A stretch of DNA of 58,361 bases, taken from Roseibium sediminis. Lineage in GTDB: Bacteria; Pseudomonadota; Alphaproteobacteria; Rhizobiales; Stappiaceae. The DNA lies in contig NZ_VXDB01000024.1 of NCBI RefSeq assembly GCF_008711325.1, positions 1 to 58,361 on the forward strand. Reading direction: 5' to 3'. The translations under genes and the position numbers were made by a program. Every line of letters begins with the position of its first letter. Position 1 is the first letter of the stretch. Shown piece after piece: positions 8,794-19,758 of the stretch. Under the pieces are notes generated by a model, which made no database searches, had not been told where the DNA came from, and saw nothing but the letters and a program-made list of their open reading frames with translations.

Positions 8794-10218
8794 ATGTCCG
8801 ATATTAGCACCGATCTCATCGAAGCCTCCGGTCTTGGACTGGAAAAAGCCCGACAGATCACCCGTCAGGCTCTCGACGGCGCAGACGATGGCGAATTGTT
8901 TGTGGAGTATAAGCAGACAGAGGGGCTGGTTTTCGACAACGGGCGCCTCAAGGCCGCCAATTACGATACCTCGCAGGGCTTCGGTCTGCGCGCGGTTGCC
9001 GGTGAGGCTGCGGGATACGCGCATGCCGGCGATATCTCCGAAGCCGCACTGAAGCGCGCCGCAGATGCCGTGTCTGCCGTAAAATCGGGCCATTCCGGCA
9101 CTTATGCCGCTGCCCCCTCACGCACCAACCAGTCCCTGTATTCCGACATCAATCCCATTGGCAGCCCGACCTTCGAGGAGAAGGTTCGTCTTCTGCAGGA
9201 GATCGATGCCTATGCCCGCCAGAAGGATCCGCGTGTTCGTCAGGTAACGGCATCTCTTGCCGGACAGTGGCAGGTGGTCGACATCCTGCGCGCCGACGGG
9301 CACCGCGTTCGCGACGTGCGCCCGATGGTCCGGTTGAGCATTTCGGTGGTTGCGGGCAATGACGATCGTCAGGAGAGCGGCTCCTATGGCTGCGGCGGTC
9401 GGGAAGCGTTTGGCCGGTTCATCGATACCGCCAACTGGCAGGCCGGGGTGGACGAAGCCCTGCGTCAGGCCTTGGTCAATCTGGAAGCTGTTCCGGCGCC
9501 CGCTGGCACGTTTGACGTGGTTCTGGGGCCGGGCTGGCCGGGCATTTTGTTGCACGAAGCTGTCGGACACGGGCTTGAAGGCGACTTCAACCGCAAGAAG
9601 ACGTCCGCCTTTGCCGGGCTGATGGGCCAGCGGGTTGCAGCGCCCGGCGTGACGATTGTCGATGATGGCACGATCCCGGATCGGCGCGGGTCCATTTCCG
9701 TTGATGACGAGGGAACACCTTCATCACGAACCGTTCTGATCGAGGACGGTATCCTCAGGGGCTACATGCAGGATCGACAGAACGCTCGCCTCATGGGCAT
9801 GGAGCCGACCGGCAACGGTCGTCGCCAGTCTTATGCGCATATTCCCATGCCGCGCATGACCAACACTGTCATGATGAACGGTGACAAGGATCCGAAGGAG
9901 ATCCTGGAATCTGTGAAAGACGGCATTTACGCCGTATCCTTTGGTGGCGGTCAGGTTGACATCACCTCCGGCAAGTTCGTTTTCTCCTGTACCGAAGCTT
10001 ACCGCGTCGAGAACGGCAAGGTCGGGGCACCCGTGAAGGGGGCCATGCTGATCGGCAACGGTCCGGATGCCCTGACCCGTGTCTCGATGATCGGCAACGA
10101 CATGCAGCTTGATCCGGGACTTGGAACCTGCGGCAAACAGGGCCAAGGCGTGCCGGTTGGCGTCGGCCAGCCCTCCATGCGCATCAATGCACTGACAGTT
10201 GGTGGAACGGCGGTCTAG
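8794..10218 (+). CDS. tldD: TldD metalloprotease, catalytic subunit
   Basis: A 474-residue protein with the TldD zinc site HEAVGHGLEGD; H254, E255 and H259 form the HExxxH motif. With TldE it makes the cytoplasmic TldD/E peptidase that degrades small unfolded or modified peptides. The C-terminal DVQVT/SGKFVFSCTEAY and MIGNDMQLDPGLGTCGKQGQGVPVG-type motifs are typical (given here in part). Its partner gene lies in the same window at 2682, separated by the lipid A block instead of adjacent. A HAD hydrolase gene follows within eight bases. Confidence 0.93.
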   Translation: MSDISTDLIEASGLGLEKARQITRQALDGADDGELFVEYKQTEGLVFDNGRLKAANYDTSQGFGLRAVAGEAAGYAHAGDISEAALKRAADAVSAVKSGHSGTYAAAPSRTNQSLYSDINPIGSPTFEEKVRLLQEIDAYARQKDPRVRQVTASLAGQWQVVDILRADGHRVRDVRPMVRLSISVVAGNDDRQESGSYGCGGREAFGRFIDTANWQAGVDEALRQALVNLEAVPAPAGTFDVVLGPGWPGILLHEAVGHGLEGDFNRKKTSAFAGLMGQRVAAPGVTIVDDGTIPDRRGSISVDDEGTPSSRTVLIEDGILRGYMQDRQNARLMGMEPTGNGRRQSYAHIPMPRMTNTVMMNGDKDPKEILESVKDGIYAVSFGGGQVDITSGKFVFSCTEAYRVENGKVGAPVKGAMLIGNGPDALTRVSMIGNDMQLDPGLGTCGKQGQGVPVGVGQPSMRINALTVGGTAV

Positions 10219-10225
10219 GAAGGAA

Positions 10226-10882
10226 ATGACAGAAGAACACCGTGAAATCAGGTTCGTCATCTTCGATCTGGACGATGTCCTTTACGATTTTGACCACCCT
10301 CTGCGACTGAGACTGCTTCATGAGCTGACAGGCCGCCCGGCCGCCGATATTGACCGCGACGTGTGGGGTGGGCCGGAAGAAGATCTTGCCGAAACCGGGG
10401 TTCCGGCAACTGCCGAGGGGTATTTGCAGCAGTTTGGCGACTTGCTGAAATATCCCATCGACTATGAAACCTGGGTGGATATCCGCACCAGAATGCTGCG
10501 CCCGCGTCCGCAGGTTCTGGACATGGTGCGCCAGCTGAAAACGCAGGCAGACATCGCGCTCCTGACCAACAACGGCATGCTGTTGAAGAAGGCCTTGCCT
10601 GTCTGCTCGCCGGAAGCGGTGGAGCTCTTTGGTGAAAAATCCCACGTTTCGGCGGATTTTGGAGCCAGAAAGCCCGATCCTGTGGTCTATCAGCGCATCT
10701 GTGACCATTATGGCTACGCACCGTCACAGTGCTTCTTCGTTGACGACAAGCCGGAAAATATTGAAGGCGCGGAACAGGCCGGGTTGAAGGCGCATCTTTT
10801 CGTCGATGCCGATGGGCTGTTGCGCTCGCTCAAGGCACTCGGGTTCAAAATGACTGATATTCAATCAGAAAGTGCGGTCGCA
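10226..10882 (+). CDS. HAD superfamily hydrolase (subclass IA)
   Basis: A soluble phosphatase-like protein of about 219 residues. The four HAD motifs are visible: FDLDDVLYDFD (nucleophile and acid/base Asp), LLTNNG, RKPDPVVY (Lys) and FVDDKPENIEGA (acidic pair). The DDVL opening resembles pyrimidine 5'-nucleotidase or phosphoglycolate-phosphatase relatives, but the substrate cannot be assigned. The ATG at 10226 is chosen because AGGAAGGAA lies directly before it and it follows the tldD stop by seven bases, so the two are probably co-transcribed. The coding part ends near 10885 including the stop codon. Confidence 0.82.
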
Positions 10883-10948
10883 TAGACAGCACGTTTTTGG
10901 TCAGCCCCGGGATTGTGGGCAGGACCGTCCTCTAGTTTCGGAAAAATC

Positions 10949-12679
10949 ATGGCTTCAGAGAATGCCCCTCCGTTTTTTGCAGAATCCATCGTGTTTCTGG
11001 CCGCAACCGTGGTGGCCGTGCCGATTGCAAAACGTCTGGGTCTCGGATCGGTCGTGGGGTATCTGGCCGCTGGTGCAGCCATCGGTCCGTTTGGCCTCGG
11101 TTTTCTGGGATCGGGAGAAGACGTTCTCAAGATTGCGGAGCTCGGCGTCGTCCTGCTGCTTTTCGTGATCGGACTGGAGCTTGACCCGGCAAAGCTCTGG
11201 CGCATGAAGCGCGATATCTTCGGACTGGGAACCGCTCAGGTGATCCTGACCGGGATCAGTCTCTTCAGCATCGCGGCCTATTCGGGCATGGGAATGAGCG
11301 CGGCGGTGGTCGCCGGGTTCGGACTTGCCCTGTCGTCGACGGCCTTCGCGTTGCAGATCCTGCAGGAACGCGGTCAGCTTTCCTCCGCCTATGGCCAGCG
11401 TGCGTTCGGCATTCTTCTTCTACAGGACATCGCCATCGTTCCGCTTTTGGCGATGGTTGCCATCCTCTCCCCGAACAAGGCCAGCAGCTCGGGCGCCGGG
11501 GCCTTTATGGAAGTCGGCACGGTTCTGGCCGCCGTGGCAGCGGTTATTGTCACGGGTCGTTACCTGATTTCGCCAGTCTTCTCGCTTCTGGCAATGACCC
11601 GTGCCCGCGAGGTCATGTTGTCGGCTGCCCTGCTGGTGGCCCTTGGCAGTGCCGGGATCATGCATGCGGTCGGTCTTTCCATGGCACTGGGCGCGTTTCT
11701 TGCCGGGGTGCTTTTGGCAGAATCCAGCTTCCGCCACACGCTGGAAGCCGACATCGAACCCTTCCGGTCCCTTCTGATGGGGCTGTTCTTCGTTGCTGTC
11801 GGGATGTCACTCGATTTCAGCGTGCTGGTCGACAATCTCGGCCTGGTCTTTCTTGGCGTTTTGGTGGTCATGCTGGTGAAGGGGTTGTTTCTTTGGGCGG
11901 TCTCCCGGGCGACGGGGTCTTCCAACTCCGATGCATTGCGTATCGCGGTGACCCTGCCTCAGGGGGGGGAATTCGCCTTTGTCCTTTTCACCGCAGCTGT
12001 CAGCGGCGGTCTGCTGGCCTTTGAAACTGTCAATCTTCTCAACGCCATCGTGATCCTGACAATGCTGTTCACGCCCGTTGCCTGCCTCGGGCTCGACATG
12101 ATTGCTGCCCGGATCAAGGCGAGCGGGGTCGAAACAACGGCCATCGAGACATTCGATGAAGCAACGCCCACTGTGCTGGTCGTCGGTTTCGGTCGTTTCG
12201 GCATGACAGTTGCTGAAACGCTGACTGCAGATGGTCTGGAAATCACGGCGATCGACAATCGCCCGGACCGGATCTCCTATGCTCGCAAGCTCGGGTACAA
12301 GGTTTATTACGGCGATGCCACGCGCGCTGACGTACTGATGGCAGCAGGTGGGGGCAAGGCACCGCTGATTGCCCTTTGCATCGAGAATGACCGCGTCATG
12401 GAGCGGGCCATCGACATGATTCGGGACGATTTTCCGAACGCAAAACTGTTCTGCCGGGCCACAGACCGGGCTCATGCCCGCTCCCTGAAGCTAAAAGGCG
12501 TGGATTACCAGATCCGTGAAACCTTTGAATCCAGCCTTGCCTTCGGCCGTGCTGCGCTTGCAGCGCTGGGCACGCCGACGGATCGGATACAGCAGATCGA
12601 GGAAGAAGTGCGCGAGCACGACCGCGAGCGGATGGAAATTGAACTCGCCGCAGAGATTGCCGCCAAGCCTGCCAAATAG
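10949..12679 (+). CDS. Monovalent cation:proton antiporter of the CPA2 (KefB/KefC) family
   Basis: About 576 residues. The N-terminal 380 residues contain about 12-13 membrane segments of the Na+/H+ exchanger fold, with LLLFVIGLELDP and LSSTAFALQILQE typical of CPA2 transporters. A linker leads to a cytoplasmic TrkA-N (RCK) domain with the nucleotide loop VVGFGRFGMTVAETL. By analogy it exports K+ or Na+ in exchange for protons and is gated by a nucleotide ligand; the ion is not decided. The ATG at 10949 opens MASENAPPFFAES; an upstream TTG at 10913 is less likely. It ends at a bidirectional terminator. Confidence 0.9.
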   Translation: MASENAPPFFAESIVFLAATVVAVPIAKRLGLGSVVGYLAAGAAIGPFGLGFLGSGEDVLKIAELGVVLLLFVIGLELDPAKLWRMKRDIFGLGTAQVILTGISLFSIAAYSGMGMSAAVVAGFGLALSSTAFALQILQERGQLSSAYGQRAFGILLLQDIAIVPLLAMVAILSPNKASSSGAGAFMEVGTVLAAVAAVIVTGRYLISPVFSLLAMTRAREVMLSAALLVALGSAGIMHAVGLSMALGAFLAGVLLAESSFRHTLEADIEPFRSLLMGLFFVAVGMSLDFSVLVDNLGLVFLGVLVVMLVKGLFLWAVSRATGSSNSDALRIAVTLPQGGEFAFVLFTAAVSGGLLAFETVNLLNAIVILTMLFTPVACLGLDMIAARIKASGVETTAIETFDEATPTVLVVGFGRFGMTVAETLTADGLEITAIDNRPDRISYARKLGYKVYYGDATRADVLMAAGGGKAPLIALCIENDRVMERAIDMIRDDFPNAKLFCRATDRAHARSLKLKGVDYQIRETFESSLAFGRAALAALGTPTDRIQQIEEEVREHDRERMEIELAAEIAAKPAK

Positions 12680-12714
12680 GCGCCGCCGTCGCTTGCCCGG
12701 GCTGATCGGGAAAT

Positions 12715-12742
12715 AAAAAAGGGGCCAATCGGCCCCTTTTTT
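12715..12742. terminator. Bidirectional intrinsic terminator
   Basis: GGGGCC (12721-12726) pairs with GGCCCC (12731-12736) around AATC, extended by six A on the left and six T on the right. It lies between the convergent antiporter and IalB genes and can stop both. Confidence 0.9.
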
Positions 12743-12746
12743 AAGT

Positions 12747-13244
12747 TTATGGCAGGGCCGTGAAGCCTGCTGAAAAGCCTTTCAGAGAGATCGGGATGCC
12801 GATCCCTTCTTCCGGTGTCTGGAAAATGATGAAGGTTGCCAGCGATCCTGCCTGGAATTTCGACAGGAGCTCATCTTCCAGAATGACTTCGGCAATGCAG
12901 CCGTTGGGCAGGCAGCGCACGAAAGCCGCACGGCCGATGTCGGCATTGTCCACCTTCAGCCCGAGACCGGACGGCAACAGCACGCCCAAGGGAGCAAGAA
13001 CACGAAGGATCTTGGCCTGCTTGTCAGCCGTCTTGAGCACGATGACTGAAAGCCCGACATTGTCGCGATCCTCGGCGGTCACGTTCTGGATCAGCGCACA
13101 TTGCTCGCCGCCGGCACCTGGAGGTGTGTCGCAGCGCAGCTGCCAGTCGCCATGAGTCGACTTGATTTCACCCTGGGCCAAAGCGTTGCTGTTGGAAGCA
13201 GCCACAATGCCCATCGTGAGAAGGGCGGCACAAGCCACGCGCAT
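12747..13244 (-). CDS. Invasion-associated locus B (IalB) family periplasmic protein
   Basis: A protein of about 165 residues with an N-terminal signal peptide (MRVACAALLTMGIVAASNSN, cleaved after ALA-Q). The mature part fits the IalB family: HGDWQLRC near the start, CALIQNV, then LGVLLPSGLGLKVDN and FVRCLPNGCIAEVIL. Four Cys suggest two disulfides in the periplasm. IalB was named in Bartonella for red-cell invasion, but homologues are widespread in free-living alphaproteobacteria and the role here is unknown. The ATG at 13244 is used because longer frames upstream do not look like protein and would bury the signal peptide. Confidence 0.85.
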   Translation of the reverse strand: MRVACAALLTMGIVAASNSNALAQGEIKSTHGDWQLRCDTPPGAGGEQCALIQNVTAEDRDNVGLSVIVLKTADKQAKILRVLAPLGVLLPSGLGLKVDNADIGRAAFVRCLPNGCIAEVILEDELLSKFQAGSLATFIIFQTPEEGIGIPISLKGFSAGFTALP

Positions 13245-13498
13245 CACCTGATCTTTCAGGCAGAATGGGGACCACCGCGACAAGTCTGGACGAGGAAGGT
13301 TCGTGAAGGTCAGCAAGGGTTCCTCCGGGAGGCTTCGGTATTTCACGCGGAACGAACGAGAGGGTCGCCTTGCGCGAATCAGGTCAAATTTCATTTCAGG
13401 ACATTGCAACATGGCTGGGGACGATTCCAGCCCCTTCGAGGCCGACTTTCCCCAGATCTCCATAAGCTTGGTGGATTTACTTAAACTCTGTGTTGTCC

Positions 13499-13512
13499 TT
13501 GATCTTCATCAA
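13499..13512. promoter_or_regulatory. FNR/FixK-type box upstream of the aa3 oxidase operon
   Basis: TTGATCTTCATCAA is a perfect match to the consensus TTGAT-N4-ATCAA. It is the only such match noticed in the window and lies in the 593-base gap (13245-13837) between the divergent ialB and coxB genes, 326 bases before the coxB start. A possible -10 (CATAAT, 13549-13554) lies downstream. An oxygen-responsive regulator could act on coxB, ialB or both; the direction of control is not readable from sequence. Confidence 0.65.
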
Positions 13513-13837
13513 ATGCATAAGTGACACAGAAGCTCGGCGAAAAAGAGTCATAATCGTTGCGAATGGGCGCTTCTTGTGGTTTTTGTGCGCCTGAAACATG
13601 TCCGGTCAGGAGATGCGGCACTTCGCCGCTCAGACTAACGGCTCCGTCGCCATATATGCGCGTTTATGATTACACTTGCGCGCGAGTGGCCAAACAAGTC
13701 GACTGGACGTGCGAATTCGGACGTCTGAACAAGATGTCGACCGAAGGTTTTTTGATCATTGAAGCCCGTCAGGGGTTTCGACAACTTGCATGCGAAGGCC
13801 GCACGATTGGGTGCGGTTGAGGGAAGGGAGCGCAGAC

Positions 13838-14785
13838 GTGAAGGCAGTCTTCAAGCGTCTCATGAGCTGGATCGCAATGGCGATCGCATTTGCCGGAGTA
13901 GCCCCTGCGGCGCTTGCGGCTGAAAACGGGATGTCACCTTGGCAGCTCGGTTTGCAAAGATCCGTATCAGATGTGATGGACTACATCATCTGGTTCGAAC
14001 AATTCACCTTGGCCATCATCGTGGTCGTCGTTCTGTTCGTTCTGGCGCTGCTGATCTATGTGATGGTTCGCTTCAATGCGAAGTCCAATCCGGTTCCGTC
14101 CAAGACATCGCACAACACGGCGATTGAAATTGTCTGGACCATTGCGCCGATCCTGATTCTGGTCGTCATCGCCGTACCGTCCTTCCGCCTGCTGAACAAG
14201 CAGCTGGAAATTCCGGAATACGAAATGACCATCAAGGCGACCGGTTACCAGTGGTACTGGGGCTATGAGTATACCGATGAGAACATGAACGGCTTGTCCT
14301 TCGACGCCATCATGGTTGGCAATTCGCTTGATCTGGAAGAAGACAGGATTGCCCGCCAGGAAGTGGCTGACGAACGAGGCGTTTCCCTCAACGAGGTTCC
14401 GCGCCTTCTTGCGAACGACTATGACCTCGTTGTCCCGGTCGACACCGTTGTTCGACTTCAGATTGCTGCTGCTGACGTGATTCACGCGTTTGCGATGCCG
14501 TCCATGGGCGTGAAGATTGATGCGATACCGGGGCGTTTGAACGAAACGTGGTTCAAGGCTCGTGAAACCGGCGTTTTCTACGGTCAGTGCTCGGAGCTTT
14601 GCGGCAAGGACCATGCATTTATGCCGATCTCGATGCGTGTAGTTACCAAGGAGCAATTCGCTCAGTGGTCTGAAGCCGCTCAGGACGACATCGATGTTGC
14701 CAACGAGCAGCTCTGGGCTGCAGTTGCTTCCGAAAAGAAGGCTGCGTCTGCAGCTTCCGACGCAATCTCTGTCGCCGCAAAGTAA
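13838..14785 (+). CDS. coxB: Cytochrome c oxidase subunit II (aa3 type)
   Basis: It carries the CuA centre that receives electrons from cytochrome c. The CuA ligands are in CSELCGKDHAFM (C251, C255, H259), with the upstream His in DVIHAFAMPS. Residues 1-28 form a signal peptide ending ALAAE, followed by two membrane helices (about 45-120). The aromatic patch YQWYWGYEY is intact. The GTG at 13838 is chosen because GAGGGAAGGGAG precedes it; an in-frame ATG at 13790 would add 16 residues. First gene of the coxB-coxA-ctaB-coxF-ctaG-coxC run. Confidence 0.95.
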   Translation: MKAVFKRLMSWIAMAIAFAGVAPAALAAENGMSPWQLGLQRSVSDVMDYIIWFEQFTLAIIVVVVLFVLALLIYVMVRFNAKSNPVPSKTSHNTAIEIVWTIAPILILVVIAVPSFRLLNKQLEIPEYEMTIKATGYQWYWGYEYTDENMNGLSFDAIMVGNSLDLEEDRIARQEVADERGVSLNEVPRLLANDYDLVVPVDTVVRLQIAAADVIHAFAMPSMGVKIDAIPGRLNETWFKARETGVFYGQCSELCGKDHAFMPISMRVVTKEQFAQWSEAAQDDIDVANEQLWAAVASEKKAASAASDAISVAAK

Positions 14786-14850
14786 TTTCGGCGTTTCGTA
14801 ATCGGGCGAGGGGCGCCAGTTCGGGCGCCCGCCCTTCAAAGGCTTAGTAG

Positions 14851-16458
<1,608 letters not shown>

Positions 16459-16509
16459 GATCCGGCATGGGGTGGCTCGGGGGTCCCACGGCCACCGGCT
16501 AGAAAAAAC

Positions 16510-16536
16510 AGACCGCGCCTGCCTCGGGCGCGGTCT
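16510..16536 (+). other. Intercistronic hairpin between coxA and ctaB
   Basis: AGACCGCGCC (16510-16519) pairs perfectly with GGCGCGGTCT (16527-16536) around a seven-base loop. No T-run follows on the plus strand, so it is not a classical terminator; it may stabilise the coxBA messenger or attenuate reading into ctaB. The remainder of 16459-16614 is leader with no other signal seen. Confidence 0.55.
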
Positions 16537-16614
16537 GGCCAACTCAGAACGAAACGACCCGGCCCCTCATGAAGGTGCCAGACAAACGGTCGACAAAAAC
16601 AAGGAATTGACGGC

Positions 16615-17547
16615 ATGTCGCTTGCCGATCGCCAGGATACATTACCCGCCGCATGGGAAGGCGGAATGGGCTCTGCCGGGGACTACATCGCCCTGCTGAA
16701 GCCGCGCGTGATGTCACTGGTCATTTTCACCGCATTTGTCGGCATGATGCTGGCTCCGGGCAACGTTCACCCGGTCATTGCGGTCGTTGCGATCCTGTGC
16801 ATTGCAGTTGGTGCCGGAGCCTCCGGTGCCCTGAACATGTGGTATGACGCCGATATCGACCGCGTCATGTCGCGTACCGCCAAGCGCCCCATCCCCGCTG
16901 GCAAGGTAACCCCCGATGAGGCGCTCGCCTTTGGCATCACGCTGTCGATCGGCTCCGTGCTTACGCTCGGCCTGCTGGTCAACTGGTTTGCCGGCGCGTT
17001 TCTGGCCTTCACGATCTTCTTCTATGCCGTCGTCTACACGATGTGGCTGAAGCGCTCGACCCCGCAGAACATCGTGATCGGTGGCGCGGCTGGCGCATTT
17101 CCTCCTATGATCGGATGGGCAGCCGTAACCGGCAACGTCTCGCTGGAAAGCTTTGTCCTCTTCCTGATCATCTTCATGTGGACGCCGCCGCATTTCTGGG
17201 CTCTCGCGTTGTTCAAGAAGGGCGACTACGAGACCGCCGGTGTCCCGATGATGCCGGTGATGGCAGGCGAGACGGTGACCCGTCACAACATTCTGGCCTA
17301 TTCCATCCTCTTGGCGCCAATTGGTGTCGCACCCTATTTCCTCGGCTATGCGAGCATCGCCTATGGTATGATGGCTGGCGCGTTGGGTCTGGCCTTTGTC
17401 GCGCTTGCCTATGACGTTTGGCGCAAGCGCGAAGGGGACGTGGCCCGCGTTGCCTGTGTCCGCCTGTTCAAGTTCTCGCTCTACTACCTGTTCCTGCTCT
17501 TTGCCGGTCTTCTGGCAGAAAGCCTCGTTAAGGGGTTCGTGGCATGA
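16615..17547 (+). CDS. ctaB: Protohaem IX farnesyltransferase (haem O synthase)
   Basis: It converts haem B to haem O, the first step to the haem A of the aa3 oxidase. It is a UbiA-type prenyltransferase of 310 residues and about nine membrane helices. The metal-binding Asp motif is [20 protein letters not shown]; the second conserved loop has [19 protein letters not shown]. It ends with a TGA overlapping the ATG of the next small gene, so translation is coupled. Confidence 0.95.
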   Translation: MSLADRQDTLPAAWEGGMGSAGDYIALLKPRVMSLVIFTAFVGMMLAPGNVHPVIAVVAILCIAVGAGASGALNMWYDADIDRVMSRTAKRPIPAGKVTPDEALAFGITLSIGSVLTLGLLVNWFAGAFLAFTIFFYAVVYTMWLKRSTPQNIVIGGAAGAFPPMIGWAAVTGNVSLESFVLFLIIFMWTPPHFWALALFKKGDYETAGVPMMPVMAGETVTRHNILAYSILLAPIGVAPYFLGYASIAYGMMAGALGLAFVALAYDVWRKREGDVARVACVRLFKFSLYYLFLLFAGLLAESLVKGFVA

Positions 17548-17705
17548 GCGGGGAAGACAACGGGATCAAGTTGACGGACGACCAGAAGTCCAAGCGCCGT
17601 TCGCGCTCCATCGCCATTGCCGTGACCCTTTTTACACTCGTCGTCGTGTTTTACATCGTGACGATCGTGAAGATGGGTCCCGATATCCTGAACCGACCCT
17701 TGTAA
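17544..17705 (+). CDS. coxF: Small membrane protein CoxF, cytochrome oxidase cluster
   Basis: A 53-residue protein, short enough to be missed by length filters. It opens [20 protein letters not shown], a polar basic stretch, followed by one membrane helix ([20 protein letters not shown]) and a short tail ending ILNRPL. The start overlaps the ctaB stop as ATGA, and the gene lies 18 bases before ctaG. A short one-helix protein in this place is typical of alphaproteobacterial aa3 operons and is called CoxF there. The exact role in assembly is not known to me. Confidence 0.72.
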   Translation: MSGEDNGIKLTDDQKSKRRSRSIAIAVTLFTLVVVFYIVTIVKMGPDILNRPL

Positions 17706-17723
17706 GAGCGAGCCGGGACTGAA

Positions 17724-18335
17724 ATGAACCAGGAAGACCAGACAAAACAGCAGACAACAGCAAAGGCAAATCGCAAGGTTGCCATTGCCTGTGTGGCGCT
17801 ATTTGGCACGATGGTCGGTGCCGCCTATGCAGCGGTGCCCCTTTACGATCTCTTTTGCCGCGTCACCGGATTCGGCGGCACCACACAGGTTGCCGATCAG
17901 GCCGCCGACGTGGTTCTGGATCGCATTGTGACAATCCGTTTCGATGGCAACGTGAACCGCGACCTTCCTTGGGAATTCAAGCCCGAACAGCGCTCGGTTA
18001 CACTGAAGATGGGCGAGACAGGGCAATTGTCCTACGTCGCCAAGAATGTCAGCAGCGGACCTACCGTCGGAACATCAACATTCAACGTGACGCCTCTGGA
18101 AGCGGGAGCCTATTTCAACAAGCTTCAATGCTTCTGCTTCACGGAACAGGCGCTTGCCTCGGGCGAGCAAGTCGAAATGCCGGTAATTTTCTTCGTGGAT
18201 CCTGAAATGGACAAGGATCCCGTGCTCAAGCACGTGAAGGAAATCACCCTGTCTTACACCTTCTTCCCGGCTCATGATGCCGAGCAGCCCGTTGCTGCCC
18301 GTGTCAAGGCGTCGGAGACCGAAACGAAATTGTGA
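17724..18335 (+). CDS. ctaG: Cytochrome c oxidase assembly protein CtaG/Cox11
   Basis: It delivers copper to the CuB site of subunit I. It is a 203-residue protein with one N-terminal membrane helix (about 22-40, KVAIACVALFGTMVGAAYAA) followed by a periplasmic immunoglobulin-like domain. The Cys pair in LQCFCFTEQ is the copper-binding motif and YDLFCRVTGFGG is the conserved region after the helix. Lies between coxF and coxC in the operon. Confidence 0.95.
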   Translation: MNQEDQTKQQTTAKANRKVAIACVALFGTMVGAAYAAVPLYDLFCRVTGFGGTTQVADQAADVVLDRIVTIRFDGNVNRDLPWEFKPEQRSVTLKMGETGQLSYVAKNVSSGPTVGTSTFNVTPLEAGAYFNKLQCFCFTEQALASGEQVEMPVIFFVDPEMDKDPVLKHVKEITLSYTFFPAHDAEQPVAARVKASETETKL

Positions 18336-18381
18336 AATTCCGTCCGAGAGGGCGGGTAAACTAGTGTTGGGGAGCTAGCCT

Positions 18382-19248
18382 ATGGCTGAGGCACATACCA
18401 AAAACCACGATTACCATCTTGTAGACCCGAGCCCGTGGCCGTTCCTGGCATCTATCGGTGCCTTCATCATGGCGCTGGGTGCGATCGGTTTCATGAAACT
18501 GTCGAACGGATCCGAATTCGTCATCGACTTTCATGTCTTCGACATCGACCTGACCGGCTGGGGCCTGTTCGCCATTGGTCTGGTGATCGTCCTCTACACG
18601 ATGTTCGTCTGGTGGCGTGACACGATCCGTGAAGCTCATGAAGGCTATCACACGCGGGTTGTTTCCCTGCATCTTCGCTACGGCATGATCCTGTTCATCG
18701 CCTCCGAAGTCATGTTCTTCGTTGCCTGGTTCTGGGCCTATTTCGACGCTTCGCTCTATGCCGGCGAAGCGATCAACTATGCCCGTGCAGAATTCACTGG
18801 TGGTCAGTGGCCTCCGGTCGGTATCGAAACATTCGATCCCTGGCACCTGCCGCTCCTGAACACCCTGATCCTGCTGCTCTCCGGCACCACGGTCACCTGG
18901 GCGCACCATGCCCTGCTGCACGATGACCGCGAAGGCCTGAAGTGGGGCCTGATCTTCACCGTGATCCTCGGTGTGCTCTTCACGATCTGCCAGGCTTACG
19001 AATACAGCCACGCTGCGTTCGAATTCGGCGGCAACATCTATGGCGCGACATTCTACATGGCGACCGGTTTCCACGGCTTCCACGTGATCGTCGGAACCAT
19101 CTTCCTGGCGGTCTGCCTGTTCCGTGCGCTTGCCGGTCATTTCTCCGCCAAGCAGCATTTCGGCTTCGAAGCTGCTGCCTGGTACTGGCACTTCGTTGAC
19201 GTCGTCTGGCTGTTCCTCTTCGTCGCAATCTATATCTGGGGCGAATAA
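18382..19248 (+). CDS. coxC: Cytochrome c oxidase subunit III
   Basis: A 288-residue, seven-helix subunit that stabilises the oxidase. Conserved blocks are [12 protein letters not shown] at the N-terminus, [30 protein letters not shown], and the C-terminal [19 protein letters not shown]. Last gene of the structural part of the operon, followed by a strong terminator. Confidence 0.96.
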   Translation: MAEAHTKNHDYHLVDPSPWPFLASIGAFIMALGAIGFMKLSNGSEFVIDFHVFDIDLTGWGLFAIGLVIVLYTMFVWWRDTIREAHEGYHTRVVSLHLRYGMILFIASEVMFFVAWFWAYFDASLYAGEAINYARAEFTGGQWPPVGIETFDPWHLPLLNTLILLLSGTTVTWAHHALLHDDREGLKWGLIFTVILGVLFTICQAYEYSHAAFEFGGNIYGATFYMATGFHGFHVIVGTIFLAVCLFRALAGHFSAKQHFGFEAAAWYWHFVDVVWLFLFVAIYIWGE

Positions 19249-19288
19249 GAGCCAGTCTCGGGAAACCCGAGTGATCCAATAATCGAAG

Positions 19289-19326
19289 GCGCCCGGCTCT
19301 GGTTTGGAAGTCGGGCGCTTTTTTTT
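19289..19326 (+). terminator. Intrinsic terminator after coxC
   Basis: GCGCCCGGCT (19289-19298) pairs with AGTCGGGCGC (19309-19318), with one G-T pair, followed by eight T. It closes the coxB-coxC transcript, though DUF983 and surf1 follow on the same strand. Confidence 0.9.
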
Positions 19327-19380
19327 GCCCACCGCATTGCATGGGTGATGCGGGTGCCAGGAAAGGCAAAGGGAAGCGGA

Positions 19381-19758
19381 ATGGAAGACAAGGCCCTCTT
19401 TCCGCCGGTCAATCCGGTATATTCCGCCCTGAAGGGCCAATGCCCCAATTGCGGGCAAGGGCGGCTGTTCAAGGGCTTCCTGACAATTGCGCCCGGTTGT
19501 CAGGCCTGCGGTCAAAAGTTCGACTTTGCCGATTCGGGCGACGGCCCGGCCGTGTTTGTCATCATGATCGTTGGATTTGTGATCGTCGGCCTCGTGCTCT
19601 GGCTGGAACTTTCCTATGAACCGCCTATCTGGGTGCACATGGTCCTATGGCTGCCTCTAACGGCAATTCTTGCTGCGGCGGTGCTCAGGCCGCTGAAGGG
19701 TTTGATGATCGGCCTGCAATTCAAGCACAAGGCGGAAGAAGGGAAACTGGATGACTGA
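19381..19758 (+). CDS. DUF983 membrane protein of the cox cluster
   Basis: A protein of about 125 residues. Two CxxC pairs (CPNCGQG and CQACGQKF) form a probable metal-binding knuckle near residues 21-48, followed by two membrane helices (FVIMIVGFVIVGLVLWLEL and VLWLPLTAILAAAVLRPL). It is found between coxC and surf1 in many alphaproteobacteria and is presumed to help oxidase assembly, without a proven role. The ATG at 19381 is preferred because AAGGGAAG lies before it; in-frame GTG/ATG codons at 19345/19348 exist. It overlaps surf1 by eight bases. Confidence 0.85.
   Translation: MEDKALFPPVNPVYSALKGQCPNCGQGRLFKGFLTIAPGCQACGQKFDFADSGDGPAVFVIMIVGFVIVGLVLWLELSYEPPIWVHMVLWLPLTAILAAAVLRPLKGLMIGLQFKHKAEEGKLDD

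Noticed and set aside
13245..13463. A 73-codon extension upstream of the ialB start
   Set aside because: It would bury the clear signal peptide beginning at 13244 and has no family similarity.
13756..13768. A second FNR-like site at TTGATCATTGAAG
   Set aside because: The right half-site does not match ATCAA, so it does not meet the consensus.
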